From Methylobacterium sp. J-068 (GTDB taxonomy: Bacteria > Pseudomonadota > Alphaproteobacteria > Rhizobiales > Beijerinckiaceae): a DNA stretch of 64,000 nt. The notes below the pieces were generated by a model. The model was not told where the DNA came from, did no database searches, and worked only from the letters and a program-made list of their open reading frames with translations. The DNA lies in the NCBI RefSeq assembly GCF_022829445.1, contig NZ_JAKSXY010000109.1, positions 1 through 64,000 on the forward strand. Direction: 5' to 3'. Positions within the stretch are counted from its first letter, which is position 1. Every line of letters begins with the position of its first letter. Positions 16,706 to 26,062 of the stretch are shown piece after piece. The translations under genes were made by a program, and so were the position numbers.

Positions 16706-18112
16706 ATGCCGACATCGCCGTTCCGATACCGGCCACGCGCCGGACAACGGGCGGGGGCCGACGCCCCGATGCCGAGCCGCGCCCTGGCGACGCGGCTGAT
16801 GCGGGTCATCTTCGGCTGCTACGTCGTGGTGGCGGTCTGCCTCACCGGCATCCAGATGGCGCTGGAGTACCGGCGCGCCAGCGACCGACTCAAGGAGGAC
16901 GTCGCCGCGATGCAGCGGACGTTCAGCCCCGGTCTCGAGGATGCCTTGTGGCGCTTCAATGCCGCGGTGCTCAGCGGCATCCTCACCGGGATGAAGGAGA
17001 TCCCCGTCGTCGTCGGGGTCGAGGTGCGCGACGAGAGCGGCAGGCGCGTCCAGGCGCTCGGCACCGTGACCGCGCCGGACGGCGGCCAGGCGCGGGTCGA
17101 CGCCGAGGGCCGCGAGACCCCGGTCAGCCCCGGCTTCGGCCGGCCTTTCAGCCGGACCTTTCCCCTCGTCCATACCGAGCGGAACGGCCAGCTCTATCCG
17201 GTCGGGTCCTGGACGCTCTATTCCGACGATGCCATCGCCATCGATCAGGTGACGAACACTTTGATCGTGATCCTGATTAACTCGGCGCTGAAATCCCTGG
17301 TGCTCGGGCTGATCTTCTTCGCGGTCATCCGGCACATGGTCGGGCGGCCGCTGGCGCAGATCGGCAGCTTCCTGGCGCAACTCGATGCCGACACGCTCGG
17401 GGCGCGCCCCCTGACGCTGTCGTCCGGAGGGCGCCACGAACTCCATGCGCTGACGGCCACCCTCAACACCATGGTGCGCCGCCTGCGCCGGGCCTTCGAG
17501 GACAATGCCCGCCTGATGCGCGAATTGCGCGCCGCGAACGCCACCCTGCAGGCGCGCGTCGCCGAGCGCACGCGCGACCTCGAGCGCCTCGCCCACACCG
17601 ACCTGCTCACGGGCCTCGACAACCGGCGCAAGCTCGACGCGGCCCTGGAAGCGGAGGGCCGGCGGGCCGAAGCGGAGGGCGGACCGCTCTGCGTGATCCT
17701 GGCCGATATCGATCACTTCAAGGCGATCAACGACCGCCATGGCCACAAGGTGGGCGATCAGGTTCTGGTCGCCCTCGCGGCGGTCCTGCGCGCGGACAAC
17801 CGCCCCGGCGATACCCTCGGCCGCTGGGGCGGCGAGGAGTTCATGATCGTCTGCCCCGGGACCGGCCTGACGGACGGGACCGCCCACGCCGAGAGCCTGC
17901 GCCGACACATCGAGGCGGCGATCCTGCCGCATGTCGGGTCCCGGACCTGCTCGTTCGGCCTCGCCGAACTCCGGCCCGGAGAGAGCACGGACAGCCTCGT
18001 CGCCCGCGCGGATGCCGCGCTCTATCGGTGCAAGCGCAACGGCCGCAACCGTGTCGAGACGCAATCCGCGCTGTTGCCGGAGCGGGACGAGCGGGGACGG
18101 GGCGCGGCCTGA
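16706..18112 (+). CDS. membrane diguanylate cyclase with HAMP and GGDEF domains
   Basis: This is a 468-residue sensor enzyme that makes c-di-GMP from two GTP. A membrane segment near 32-52 and another near 180-210 enclose about 130 periplasmic residues without a recognised domain. A HAMP region (about 210-265) and a coiled coil ending AERTRDLERLAHTDLLTGL follow. The GGDEF domain carries the active site GGEEF at 375-379 and an intact product-inhibition site RPGD at 366-369, five residues before it. The start could also be the ATG at 16769. It follows the solute-binding protein gene by 8 nt, so co-transcription is likely. Confidence 0.93.
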   Translation: MPTSPFRYRPRAGQRAGADAPMPSRALATRLMRVIFGCYVVVAVCLTGIQMALEYRRASDRLKEDVAAMQRTFSPGLEDALWRFNAAVLSGILTGMKEIPVVVGVEVRDESGRRVQALGTVTAPDGGQARVDAEGRETPVSPGFGRPFSRTFPLVHTERNGQLYPVGSWTLYSDDAIAIDQVTNTLIVILINSALKSLVLGLIFFAVIRHMVGRPLAQIGSFLAQLDADTLGARPLTLSSGGRHELHALTATLNTMVRRLRRAFEDNARLMRELRAANATLQARVAERTRDLERLAHTDLLTGLDNRRKLDAALEAEGRRAEAEGGPLCVILADIDHFKAINDRHGHKVGDQVLVALAAVLRADNRPGDTLGRWGGEEFMIVCPGTGLTDGTAHAESLRRHIEAAILPHVGSRTCSFGLAELRPGESTDSLVARADAALYRCKRNGRNRVETQSALLPERDERGRGAA

Positions 18113-18164
18113 TCGCGCCGACCGGCGACGGTGTTCCGGCGGTCGCGAGGCCCGCCCCTCGTCT

Positions 18165-19049
18165 TCACCCCGAGGGCGCGCGGTTCGTTTCGGCGCGGCG
18201 CCGCGCGACTTCGGCCAGGGCGGCGAGGTCCTTGTCCGCGTCTCCCTGCCGGACAGCCTCGCTCAGGGTATCGCGCAGCACGTCGGCGAACGGCATCGGC
18301 ACGCCGGCCGCGCCGGCCGCCGCCAGGGCCAGGCCGATATCCTTGGCCCCGAGCTTGAGGTTGAAGCCCGGCGGCTCGTAGCTCTGGGCGGCGATCAGGG
18401 CCCCGTAGTTCTTGTAGACGGGCGACGCGAAGAGCGTGCTGGTGAGGAGCTCGAGGAGATCGGCGCCGCTCACGCCGTGCCCCTCGGCCAGGGCCGCGGC
18501 CTCGCCCATCGCCTCGATCGCCGCGATCAGCATGAAGTTGCCCGCGAGCTTGACCGCGTTGGCCCGGTGCGGCTCGGGCCCGAAATCCCAGGTCTTGCCA
18601 CCCATGGCGTCGAGGAGCGGCTGGGCCCGCGCGACGGCTTGCCGGGCACCGGCCGCCAGGATGTTCAGGGCTCCCTTCTCGGCGACGTCCGGCCGCCCGA
18701 AGACCGGGGCGCCGATATAGGGCACGCCCGCGCGGGCATGGATCGCCGCCAGTTCCCGCGCCAGCGCCACCGAGATCGTGCTCATCGAGAGGTGCAGACC
18801 GGGCGGGTTGGGTCCGTCGAGGAGGCCGCCCTCGACGATCACCGCGCGCAGGGCCGCGTCGTCGGCGAGCATGGTGATGGCGGCATCCCCCGCGAAGGCC
18901 TCGGCGGCGCTGGCGACAGGCGTGACGCCCGCGAGCCCCTCGGCCGCCCCCGGCGAGCGGTTCCAGACCCGCACGGCGTGCCCGGCCCGCACGAGGCTCG
19001 CCGCCATGCCCCGTCCCATCCGGCCGAGGCCGATCAATCCGACATCCAT
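18165..19049 (-). CDS. NAD(P)-dependent beta-hydroxyacid dehydrogenase family protein
   Basis: This is a 294-residue oxidoreductase of the 3-hydroxyisobutyrate dehydrogenase/6-phosphogluconate dehydrogenase superfamily. The Rossmann motif GLIGLGRMGRGMAASL is at the N-terminus, and the NRSP after strand 2 suggests NADP preference. The catalytic Lys lies in KLAGNFMLIAAIEAMGEA and the substrate-binding loop is STISVALAREL. In this branch the usual GPVSGG loop reads GAPVFGRP, as in glyoxylate/succinic semialdehyde reductase-like proteins. It follows the alpha/beta hydrolase gene by 29 nt on the same strand. Substrate not assigned. Confidence 0.88.
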   Translation of the reverse strand: MDVGLIGLGRMGRGMAASLVRAGHAVRVWNRSPGAAEGLAGVTPVASAAEAFAGDAAITMLADDAALRAVIVEGGLLDGPNPPGLHLSMSTISVALARELAAIHARAGVPYIGAPVFGRPDVAEKGALNILAAGARQAVARAQPLLDAMGGKTWDFGPEPHRANAVKLAGNFMLIAAIEAMGEAAALAEGHGVSGADLLELLTSTLFASPVYKNYGALIAAQSYEPPGFNLKLGAKDIGLALAAAGAAGVPMPFADVLRDTLSEAVRQGDADKDLAALAEVARRRAETNRAPSG

Positions 19050-19078
19050 GAACCGTCTCCCGTGTGGTCTCTCGGCCC

Positions 19079-20095
19079 TCAATGGCCGTTGAGGAAATCG
19101 AGCGTCAGGGCATTGAAGCGGTCCGTCGCCTCCATGTGGACGAGGTGGCCGATGCCGGGCAGCACCTCGGCGCGGGCGTTCGGCATCCGCGCGGCGAGCG
19201 CCCGCGCGTGCTCGGCGTTCCGGCCCATGCCGGCCCGCAGGGCCTCCGGCGCGAAGGGCTTGCCGGGGGCGTTGTGGTCGTTCTCGCCCATGACGAAGAG
19301 GGTCGGCTGCCGGATCAGCGGGATCTCGTGCACCACCGGCTGCCCCCAGATGGCCTGGTAGGAATTCACGAAGGACTGAAGCCAGCGCGGATACTCGCCC
19401 GACCCCTTCACCCGCTCGCGCAGCGATACGAAGGGCTCGATGGCGGAGGCCGGCAGCGACAGGGCGTAGTTCGTCATGAGCTGGCGGCGGTAGGATTCCG
19501 CCGTGGCCTCGCCCTCCAGGCGCAGCAGGGTCGCGTTCGGGACCGGCGGCACCGTGAAGCGGTAATCCTCCAGTCCGATCGGCGCTTCGAGGACGAGGCT
19601 GTTGACCCGGTCCGGCGCGTTGCGCGCGAGGCGCACCGCCAGCATCCCGCCCATCGAATGCGCCACCACGTCGACGCGCGCCAAGCCCAGCGCGTCCAGG
19701 AGTGCCACGGTGTCGGCCGCCATGGTGTCGAAGCTGTAGGGACCGACCGGCTTGGCCGACTTGCCGAAGCCGAGCTGGTCCGGGACCACGGCGCGGTAGC
19801 CGGCCTTCGTGAGGGCCTGGATCACGGGCTGCCAGTAGCTCGCGGGAAAGTTGCGCCCATGCAGCAGGAGCGCGGTGCGGCCGTTGGCCTGCCCCTCGGC
19901 GGGCACGTCCATGTAGGCGAGGCGCTGGCGTTCGCCGTCCCGCGTCAGGTCGAGGAAGCGCACCGGATGGGGATAGGCGAAGCCCTCGAGGCCGATGCCG
20001 AGCGGCGCGGCATCGTCGGCCCCCTGCGCGAGCGCGGGCGTGAGGGAGATCTGGGTCGCCAGCAGCAGGGCGGAGAGGCGGAGGAGCGCGTCCAT
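19079..20095 (-). CDS. secreted or periplasmic alpha/beta hydrolase
   Basis: This is a 338-residue alpha/beta-hydrolase with a Sec signal peptide (residues 1-23, TPALAQGA). The oxyanion region is LLLHGRNFPASYW, the nucleophile elbow AHSMGGML gives the catalytic Ser, and GIGHLVHME gives the catalytic His. The acid is probably Asp in FVMGENDHNAPG. The substrate is unknown; esterase or lactonase activity is possible. It is divergent from the MFS gene and upstream of the dehydrogenase on the same strand, so the two may act together. Confidence 0.88.
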   Translation of the reverse strand: MDALLRLSALLLATQISLTPALAQGADDAAPLGIGLEGFAYPHPVRFLDLTRDGERQRLAYMDVPAEGQANGRTALLLHGRNFPASYWQPVIQALTKAGYRAVVPDQLGFGKSAKPVGPYSFDTMAADTVALLDALGLARVDVVAHSMGGMLAVRLARNAPDRVNSLVLEAPIGLEDYRFTVPPVPNATLLRLEGEATAESYRRQLMTNYALSLPASAIEPFVSLRERVKGSGEYPRWLQSFVNSYQAIWGQPVVHEIPLIRQPTLFVMGENDHNAPGKPFAPEALRAGMGRNAEHARALAARMPNARAEVLPGIGHLVHMEATDRFNALTLDFLNGH

Positions 20096-20242
20096 GGTGT
20101 CTTCCCGGTCGTCGCGCGCGAGGGCGCGCAGGGCTGACATAGCGCAGGTTCCCGCTGGCCGTCGCCCGGACGAGGTGACATAGAGCACGCGCGGAATCCG
20201 AGACGCTTGCGAAACGCCGCGCAGCGTCCCACGGGTCCCCGC

Positions 20243-21640
20243 ATGACCAACGACCCCGCCCGCCCCGCCGCACCGGATCCCGTGATGGATGGCCTGCCGG
20301 TGCGCGAACGCATGCTGGCGCTCCTGGCGATGAGCCTCGCGATGACCATGGCGGTGCTCGACGGCGCCATCGTCAACGTGGCCCTGCCGGTCATGGCCAA
20401 GGATCTGGCGGTCGAGCCATCGGCCGCGATCTTCGTGACCAACAGCTTCCAGATCGCCGTCACGGCCTCGCTGCTGCCGCTCGCCTCGCTGGGCGACATC
20501 CTCGGCTACCGCCGCGTCTATCTCACGGGCCTCGTCCTGTTCACGCTGGCCTCGCTGGCCTGCGCCCTCGCGCCCTCCCTGAACTGGCTGGTGGCGGCGC
20601 GGATCGCGCAGGGGCTGGGCGCGGCCGGCATCATGAGCGTGAACATCGCCCTGGTGCGCTTCATCTATCCGCACCGGCTGATCGGCCGGGGCGTCGGCAA
20701 CGTCGCCCTGGTGGTGGCGATGGCCTCGGCCACCGGGCCGACGGTGGCGGCCGCGATCCTGTCGGTGGCGACCTGGCCCTGGCTGTTCCTCGTCAACCTG
20801 CCGGTGGGGCTGGTCGCCCTGGTCGTGGGCGCGCGCACCCTGCCGGCGACACCCCGGAGCGGCGGCCGCTTCGACGTGCGCAGCGCGCTCCTGAACGCCC
20901 TGACCTTCGGGCTCCTCATCATCGGCGTGGACGGCCTCGGCGATGCCGCCACGCGGGGCGTCGCCCTGGCCGAGATCGCCGGCGCGGTCGCGATCGGCGC
21001 GGTGTTCGTCTGGACGCAGACGCGCCTGGCGCGCCCGCTCCTGCCGGTCGACCTCCTGCGCATCCCCGCCTTCGCCCTCTCGATGGCGACCTCGATCGCC
21101 TCGTTCAGCGCGCAGATGATGGCCTACGTCGCCCTGCCCTTCTACTTCCAGGACGTGCTGCACCTCTCGGAGACCCAGACGGGCTTCCTGATGACGCCCT
21201 GGCCCATCGCCATCGCGGTGATGGCGCCGCTCTCGGGGCGCCTCGCGGACCGCTTCGCCCCCGGGCTTCTCGGCGGCCTCGGCCTCGCCCTGATGGCCAC
21301 CGGCCTCATGGCGGTCGCCCTGCTGCCGCCGGACGCAGCGCATCTCGACATCGCCTGGCGCCTGACCCTGTGCGGCGCCGGCTTCGGGCTGTTCCAGTCC
21401 CCCAACAACAAGGTGATCATCACCAGCGCCCCGCGCGACCGCAGCGGCGGGGCCAGCGGCATGCAATCCACCGCCCGCCTCACCGGGCAATCCTTCGGGG
21501 CCGCCCTGGTGGCGGTGATCTTCGGCCTGCACCAGGGGGCGCCCCCCGCCGGGCCGATCGCCACCACCCTGTGGTGCGCGGTCGGGCTCGCGGCCTTCGG
21601 CGCGGTGGCGAGCGTGCTGCGGCGACAGCCGCAGGGTTGA
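20243..21640 (+). CDS. MFS transporter, DHA2-type
   Basis: This is a 465-residue major-facilitator permease with about 14 predicted membrane segments, the layout of the DHA2 drug:H+ antiporter group. The landmark near the start is MAVLDGAIVNVALPVMAKDL (motif D1-like); motif A appears as GDILGYRRVYLTG and motif C as ASATGPTVAAAIL. Such proteins export drugs or metabolites. It is divergent from the alpha/beta hydrolase and 124 nt ahead of an SDR gene. No regulator is adjacent. Confidence 0.9.
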   Translation: MTNDPARPAAPDPVMDGLPVRERMLALLAMSLAMTMAVLDGAIVNVALPVMAKDLAVEPSAAIFVTNSFQIAVTASLLPLASLGDILGYRRVYLTGLVLFTLASLACALAPSLNWLVAARIAQGLGAAGIMSVNIALVRFIYPHRLIGRGVGNVALVVAMASATGPTVAAAILSVATWPWLFLVNLPVGLVALVVGARTLPATPRSGGRFDVRSALLNALTFGLLIIGVDGLGDAATRGVALAEIAGAVAIGAVFVWTQTRLARPLLPVDLLRIPAFALSMATSIASFSAQMMAYVALPFYFQDVLHLSETQTGFLMTPWPIAIAVMAPLSGRLADRFAPGLLGGLGLALMATGLMAVALLPPDAAHLDIAWRLTLCGAGFGLFQSPNNKVIITSAPRDRSGGASGMQSTARLTGQSFGAALVAVIFGLHQGAPPAGPIATTLWCAVGLAAFGAVASVLRRQPQG

Positions 21641-21713
21641 GCACGGGATGCGCCGGGGAGATGGCGCCGGACCGCACCAATGCGCGTTCGGGGCGTTGAC
21701 CCCGCAACGGCCC

Positions 21714-21765
21714 TCTCAAGGACGATCCCATCTCCAAGGACGCCCCCATCTCAAGGACGATCCCA
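21714..21765 (+). repeat. three tandem copies of a 17-18-nt unit that carries the SD of the SDR gene
   Basis: TCTCAAGGACGATCCCA (21714-21730), TCTCCAAGGACGCCCCCA (21731-21748) and TCTCAAGGACGATCCCA (21749-21765) lie end to end. Each contains AAGGA, and the A of the last unit starts the ATG of the SDR gene. The first two units read ATC where the last reads ATG, so only the third gives a start. Confidence 0.85.
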
Positions 21766-22571
21766 TGCAACTCGACCTGTCGGGCCGGCGCGCCCTCGTC
21801 ACCGGTTCCACCAGCGGCATCGGTTATGCCATCGCCCGGGCGCTGGCCGGGCTCGGGGCCACCGTGGCGATCAACGGGCGCACCCCGGACCGGGTCCGCG
21901 ACGCCATCGAGCGCCTCAAGTCCGAGACCGGGCACGGGGGCTTCATCGGAGCGCCGGGCGACGTCGCCAACCCGGACGGGGCGACCCGCGTGGTCGCCGG
22001 GCTCCCGGACATCGACATCCTCGTCAACAACACCGGCATCTTCGAGCCCAAACCCTTCTTCGAGATCCCGGACGAGGACTGGCACCGCTTCTTCGAGACC
22101 AACGTGATGAGCGGCGTGCGCCTCGCGCGCGCCTACACGCCCGGCATGGTCCAGCGCGGCTGGGGCCGCGTGGTCTTCATCTCCAGCGAATCCGGCGTGA
22201 ACATCCCGGTGGAGATGGTGCATTACGGCATGACGAAGACGGCGCAGCTCGCGGTCTCGCGCGGCCTCGCCGAGACCGTGTCGGGCACCGGCGTCACCGT
22301 GAACAGCGTCCTGCCGGGGCCGACCCTGTCCGAGGGCGTCGCCGATTTCATGAAGAGCATGGCCCAGGACGGCGGGTCCGGTGGTGAGGTCGATCTCGAC
22401 GCCGCCGGTCGGGCCTTCGTGGCCGAGCACCGGCCGACCTCGCTGATCGGCCGCCTCGCCACCGTGGACGAGGTCGCCAGCATGGTGGCCTACATCTGCA
22501 GCCCGGCCGCCAGCGCCACCAGCGGCGCCGCGCTCCGGGTGGATGGCGGCGTGGTGCGCAGCATCGTGTGA
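21765..22571 (+). CDS. short-chain dehydrogenase/reductase (SDR)
   Basis: This is a 268-residue classical SDR. The cofactor motif is TGSTSGIGYAIARALA, the NNTG motif (VNNTGIFEPK) replaces the more usual NNAG, and the catalytic set is Ser in FISSESG with Tyr and Lys in YGMTKTAQ. Arg in NGRTPDR after strand 2 suggests NADPH. The C-terminal DGGVV is typical. The substrate is unknown. It lies downstream of the MFS gene with a tandem repeat before its start. Confidence 0.93.
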   Translation: MQLDLSGRRALVTGSTSGIGYAIARALAGLGATVAINGRTPDRVRDAIERLKSETGHGGFIGAPGDVANPDGATRVVAGLPDIDILVNNTGIFEPKPFFEIPDEDWHRFFETNVMSGVRLARAYTPGMVQRGWGRVVFISSESGVNIPVEMVHYGMTKTAQLAVSRGLAETVSGTGVTVNSVLPGPTLSEGVADFMKSMAQDGGSGGEVDLDAAGRAFVAEHRPTSLIGRLATVDEVASMVAYICSPAASATSGAALRVDGGVVRSIV

Positions 22572-22584
22572 GGCGCGGTCGCTC

Positions 22585-22684
22585 GAGCGTTTTCCATGAT
22601 CCCCGGATCACGAAAATGCTCGATCTCCTTGTAAGGTCGCATGTTCTTCACGCGATCCGGTATCCGCCCCGCCGGAAAATGCTC
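22585..22684. repeat. 100-nt element with 11-bp terminal inverted repeats (family C)
   Basis: The stretch begins GAGCGTTTTCC and ends GGAAAATGCTC, an inverted pair with one mismatch. The first 37 nt form a near-palindrome by themselves (outer arms GAGCGTTTTC and GAAAATGCTC, inner arms TGATCC and GGATCA). It fills the space between the convergent SDR and phoB genes, and its right end touches the phoB stop codon. It could serve as a bidirectional terminator or be a mobile palindromic element. Confidence 0.7.
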
Positions 22685-23394
22685 TAGGCCGATTCCGCCT
22701 CGCCCTCGAACATCTCGTCGAAGGAATAGCCCGAGCCGCGCACGGTGCGGATCGGGTCGCTCTGGCGCGGGCGGTTCAGGGCCTTGCGCAGGCGCCCGAC
22801 ATGCACGTCCACGGTGCGCTCGTCGATGTAGACGTCGTGCCCCCAGACCCCGTCGAGGAGCTGTTCGCGGGAAAAGACCCGGCCGGGGCTCTGCATCAGG
22901 AATTCGAGCAGCTTGAACTCGGTCGGCCCGAGATGGATCTCGCGGCCCTCGCGGCGGATGCGGTGGCTGACCCGGTCGAGCTCGATGTCGCCGGCGATCA
23001 GCATGTTGGCCACGTGGGCGGGCTTGGCCCGCCGCAGCAGCGCGCGCACCCGGGCCAGGAGTTCGGGCACCGAGAACGGCTTGACGATGTAGTCGTCCGC
23101 CCCCGTGCCGAGGCCTCGGATGCGGTCGCCCTCCTCGCCCCGCGCGGTGAGCATGATCACCGGCAGGCGCTCGGTCTCGCGCCGCGCCCGGATGCGGCGG
23201 CACAATTCGATGCCCGAGAGGGCGGGAAGCATCCAGTCGAGCAGGACGAGGTCGGGCACCTGCTCCTGCAGGCGCAGGTCCGCCTCGTCGCCCCGCGCGG
23301 CCGAATCCACGATGAAGCCTTCGGCCTCGAGGTTGTAGCGGAGGAGGAGGGTCAGGGCCTCCTCGTCCTCGACGATCAGGATACGCGTACTCAT
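22684..23394 (-). CDS. phoB: phosphate regulon response regulator PhoB
   Basis: This is a 236-residue OmpR/PhoB-family regulator that binds Pho boxes when phosphate is scarce. The receiver domain (1-120) has the acidic residues E9/D10 region (VEDEE), phosphoacceptor D53 (LLDWMLP), and Lys in VKPFSVPEL. The DNA-binding winged helix (about 135-230) shows LGPTEFKLLEFLMQSPGRVFSREQLLDGVWG, VDVHVGRLRKAL and RTVRGSGYSF. It ends the pst-phoU-phoB run. No phoR gene is adjacent. Confidence 0.96.
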   Translation of the reverse strand: MSTRILIVEDEEALTLLLRYNLEAEGFIVDSAARGDEADLRLQEQVPDLVLLDWMLPALSGIELCRRIRARRETERLPVIMLTARGEEGDRIRGLGTGADDYIVKPFSVPELLARVRALLRRAKPAHVANMLIAGDIELDRVSHRIRREGREIHLGPTEFKLLEFLMQSPGRVFSREQLLDGVWGHDVYIDERTVDVHVGRLRKALNRPRQSDPIRTVRGSGYSFDEMFEGEAESA

Positions 23395-23431
23395 CGTGCG
23401 CTTTCGGTCAAACAGTCTCGCGGTCGGGCGG

Positions 23432-24157
23432 TCAGGCCGCGCCGGGCATCTCCACCGTCGCGTAGTTGGAGGCGTCGTTCTTCGGACGCTCCCGCTCCGC
23501 GAGGAGGTTCTCGCCGGTGACGAGGTAGTGGATCGTCTCGGCGATGTTGGTGGTGTGGTCGCCGATGCGCTCGATGTTCTTGGCGACGAACAGGAGGTGC
23601 GTGCAGAACGAGATGTTGCGCGGGTCCTCCATCATGTAGGTCAGCAATTCGCGGAACAGCGAGTTGTACAGCGCGTCGATGGCGTCGTCGCGCTCCCACA
23701 CGTCGAGCGCCGCCTTGATGTCGCGGCCCGCATAGGCGTCGAGCACGTCCTTGAGCTGCTCCTGCACGAGGTCGCTCATGTGCTGCACGCCGATGACGAT
23801 CTTCTGCGGCTGGACCTGGTCGGCGATCGCCACCACGCGCTTGGCGACGTTCTTGGCCAGATCGCCGATGCGCTCCAGGTCGTTCGAGACGCGGATCGCC
23901 GTCACCGTCTCGCGCAGGTCGATCGCCAGGGGCTGGCGCCGGGCGATGAGCAGGATGGCCCGCTCCTCGATCTCGCGCTGGAGCGTGTCGAGGCGCGCGT
24001 CGGCGGCGATCACCGCATGGGCCAGGGGCGCGTCCCGGCGCACCAGGGCCTCGCCGGATTCGGTCATCATCTTCTCGGCGATGCCGCCCATCTCGGAGAT
24101 CGAGCGGCGCAGGTCTTCGAGGTCCGTGTCGTAGGACTTGACGATATGGTCGGGCAT
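23432..24157 (-). CDS. phoU: phosphate signalling complex protein PhoU
   Basis: This is a 241-residue, all-helical protein that connects the Pst transporter with the PhoR kinase and restrains phosphate uptake. It has two PhoU three-helix repeats, each with the metal-binding pattern: ERIGDLAKNVAKR in the first and ERIGDHTTNIAETI in the second. The ATG at 24157 has AGGAG eight nt upstream and is preferred over an in-frame GTG at 24166. It lies between pstB and phoB. Confidence 0.96.
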   Translation of the reverse strand: MPDHIVKSYDTDLEDLRRSISEMGGIAEKMMTESGEALVRRDAPLAHAVIAADARLDTLQREIEERAILLIARRQPLAIDLRETVTAIRVSNDLERIGDLAKNVAKRVVAIADQVQPQKIVIGVQHMSDLVQEQLKDVLDAYAGRDIKAALDVWERDDAIDALYNSLFRELLTYMMEDPRNISFCTHLLFVAKNIERIGDHTTNIAETIHYLVTGENLLAERERPKNDASNYATVEMPGAA

Positions 24158-24244
24158 GGGTCGCACTCCTCGATCGGGCCCGCCTGTCAGGTGCCCGCCA
24201 TGGCATTGGGGTCTGGCGCGGACCGGAAACCGGTCCGCCGAGGA

Positions 24245-25063
24245 TCAGCCGAAACGGCCGGTGATGTAGTCCTGGGTCTGGCGCTTCTCCGGGTTCATGA
24301 AGATGCGCGTGGTGGGCCCGAATTCCACGAGTTCGCCGAGATACATGAACGCGGTGAACTGCGAGATGCGCGCCGCCTGCTGCATGTTGTGCGTCACGAT
24401 GACGATCGTGAATTCCGAGCGCAACTGCTCGATCAGCTCCTCGATCCGGCCCGTCGAGATCGGGTCGAGGGCCGAGGTCGGCTCGTCGAACAGGATCACC
24501 TCGGGGCGCTGGGCCACGGTGCGGGCGATGCAGAGGCGCTGCTGCTGGCCGCCCGAGAGCCCCATGCCGGACTGCTTGAGCTTGTCCTTCACCTCGTCCC
24601 AGAGGGCGGCCTTGCGTAAGGATTCCTCGACGCGCACGTCGAGGTCGGCCTTGGGCAGCTTCTCGTAGAGGCGCAGGCCGAAGGCCACGTTGTCGTAGAT
24701 CGACATCGGGAACGGCGTCGGCTTCTGGAACACCATGCCGATGCGCGAACGCAGCTCGTTGAGGTCGATCTTGGGGTCGAGCACGTTCTGGCCGTCGAGG
24801 AGGATCTCCCCTTCCGCGCGCTGCTCGGGATAGAGGCTGTAGATCCGGTTGAAGGTCCGCAGCAGGGTCGACTTCCCGCAGCCCGACGGGCCGATCAGCG
24901 CCGTGACCTGCCGGTCGTGGAAGTTGAGGTTGACCGACTTCAGGCCGTGGAAGCTGCCGTAGTAGAAGTTCAGGTCCTTCACGGCGATGCGGACGGGCGA
25001 GGTCTCGTCGGCCTTGTGGCGTCCGGTGAGCTGCGCGGCGGGGATTCCGGGGGCGGCGTTCAT
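24245..25063 (-). CDS. pstB: phosphate ABC transporter ATP-binding protein PstB
   Basis: This is a 272-residue ATPase that drives PstSCA phosphate import at the inner membrane. It has Walker [10 protein letters not shown], signature LSGGQQQR, Walker [14 protein letters not shown] and the H-loop [28 protein letters not shown] and the [20 protein letters not shown] stretch are diagnostic for PstB. It lies between pstA and phoU. Confidence 0.97.
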   Translation of the reverse strand: MNAAPGIPAAQLTGRHKADETSPVRIAVKDLNFYYGSFHGLKSVNLNFHDRQVTALIGPSGCGKSTLLRTFNRIYSLYPEQRAEGEILLDGQNVLDPKIDLNELRSRIGMVFQKPTPFPMSIYDNVAFGLRLYEKLPKADLDVRVEESLRKAALWDEVKDKLKQSGMGLSGGQQQRLCIARTVAQRPEVILFDEPTSALDPISTGRIEELIEQLRSEFTIVIVTHNMQQAARISQFTAFMYLGELVEFGPTTRIFMNPEKRQTQDYITGRFG

Positions 25064-25125
25064 CGGTTCAGCATCCTGTCGATCGAAGGGCGGGCGAATG
25101 GGCGGGAGAGGCGGCGCGCCGAGGA

Positions 25126-26019
25126 TCAGCGCGACCGCTCGGTCTTGATGACGAACCGGGCAATGACCGACAGGGCGAGGATCGTGACGGTGATGAGGAG
25201 GGCCCCGGCCCAGGCGAGCTGCTGCCAGTTCGGGTAGGGCGAGAGCGCGAACTGGTAGATCATCACCGGAAGGTTCGGGATGCCGCCCATCAGGTCGGGG
25301 CGGAACCAGCTGTTGTTGTTCAGCGCGGTGAACAGGAGCGGCGCGGTCTCGCCGGCGATGCGGGCCAGCGCCAGGATGATGCCGGTGACGATGCCGGCGC
25401 TGGCGCCGCGCCAGGTGATGCTCTTGATCACGATGGAGGGGGGAGCCCCCAGCGCCGCGCCGGCCTCGCGCAGGGTCGAGGGCACGAGGCGCAGCATGTC
25501 CTCGGTGGTGCGCACGATGACCGGGGTGGCGATGATGGCGAGCGCCACCGCGCCGGCCCAGCCCGAGTAGCTCCCCATCGGCCGCACCATCAGGGTGTAG
25601 ACGAACAGGCCGATCAGGATCGAGGGCGCCGAGAGCAGGATGTCGTTGAGGAAGCGGATGAGGTCGGCGAGCTTCGAGTTGCGGCCGTACTCCGCCAGGA
25701 AGGTTCCGGCCATCACCCCGATGGGCGTCGCCACCAGGATGCCGAGGAAGGTCAGCACCAGGCTGCCGAGGATCGCGTTGGCGATGCCGCCGCCCTCGGA
25801 GCCGGGCCCCGGCGTCGGCTCGGTGAAGAGCATGGGCGAGAAGCCCTTGATGCCCTCGAACACCAGCATGAACAGGATCGAACCGAGCACGACGATGCCC
25901 ACGAGGGTGGCGAGGGTGCTGGCCAGGATCAGGGTCTTGTCGGCGACCCGGCGGCCAGGACGGACCCGGCTGATCCGGGCCGGCGCGGCGGTGGCGGCGA
26001 TGGGGTTGGCGGCGTCCAT
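25126..26019 (-). CDS. pstA: phosphate ABC transporter permease PstA
   Basis: This is a 297-residue inner-membrane permease with six predicted membrane segments. The cytoplasmic coupling loop with the EAA-type motif lies near [20 protein letters not shown], and [11 protein letters not shown] plus [15 protein letters not shown] are typical for PstA. It forms the channel with PstC. It lies 43 nt after pstC and 62 nt before pstB. Confidence 0.96.
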   Translation of the reverse strand: MDAANPIAATAAPARISRVRPGRRVADKTLILASTLATLVGIVVLGSILFMLVFEGIKGFSPMLFTEPTPGPGSEGGGIANAILGSLVLTFLGILVATPIGVMAGTFLAEYGRNSKLADLIRFLNDILLSAPSILIGLFVYTLMVRPMGSYSGWAGAVALAIIATPVIVRTTEDMLRLVPSTLREAGAALGAPPSIVIKSITWRGASAGIVTGIILALARIAGETAPLLFTALNNNSWFRPDLMGGIPNLPVMIYQFALSPYPNWQQLAWAGALLITVTILALSVIARFVIKTERSR

Positions 26020-26062
26020 GACGGGTTCCTGATGTCTCGAGACGGGGGCCTCAGGCGATCGA

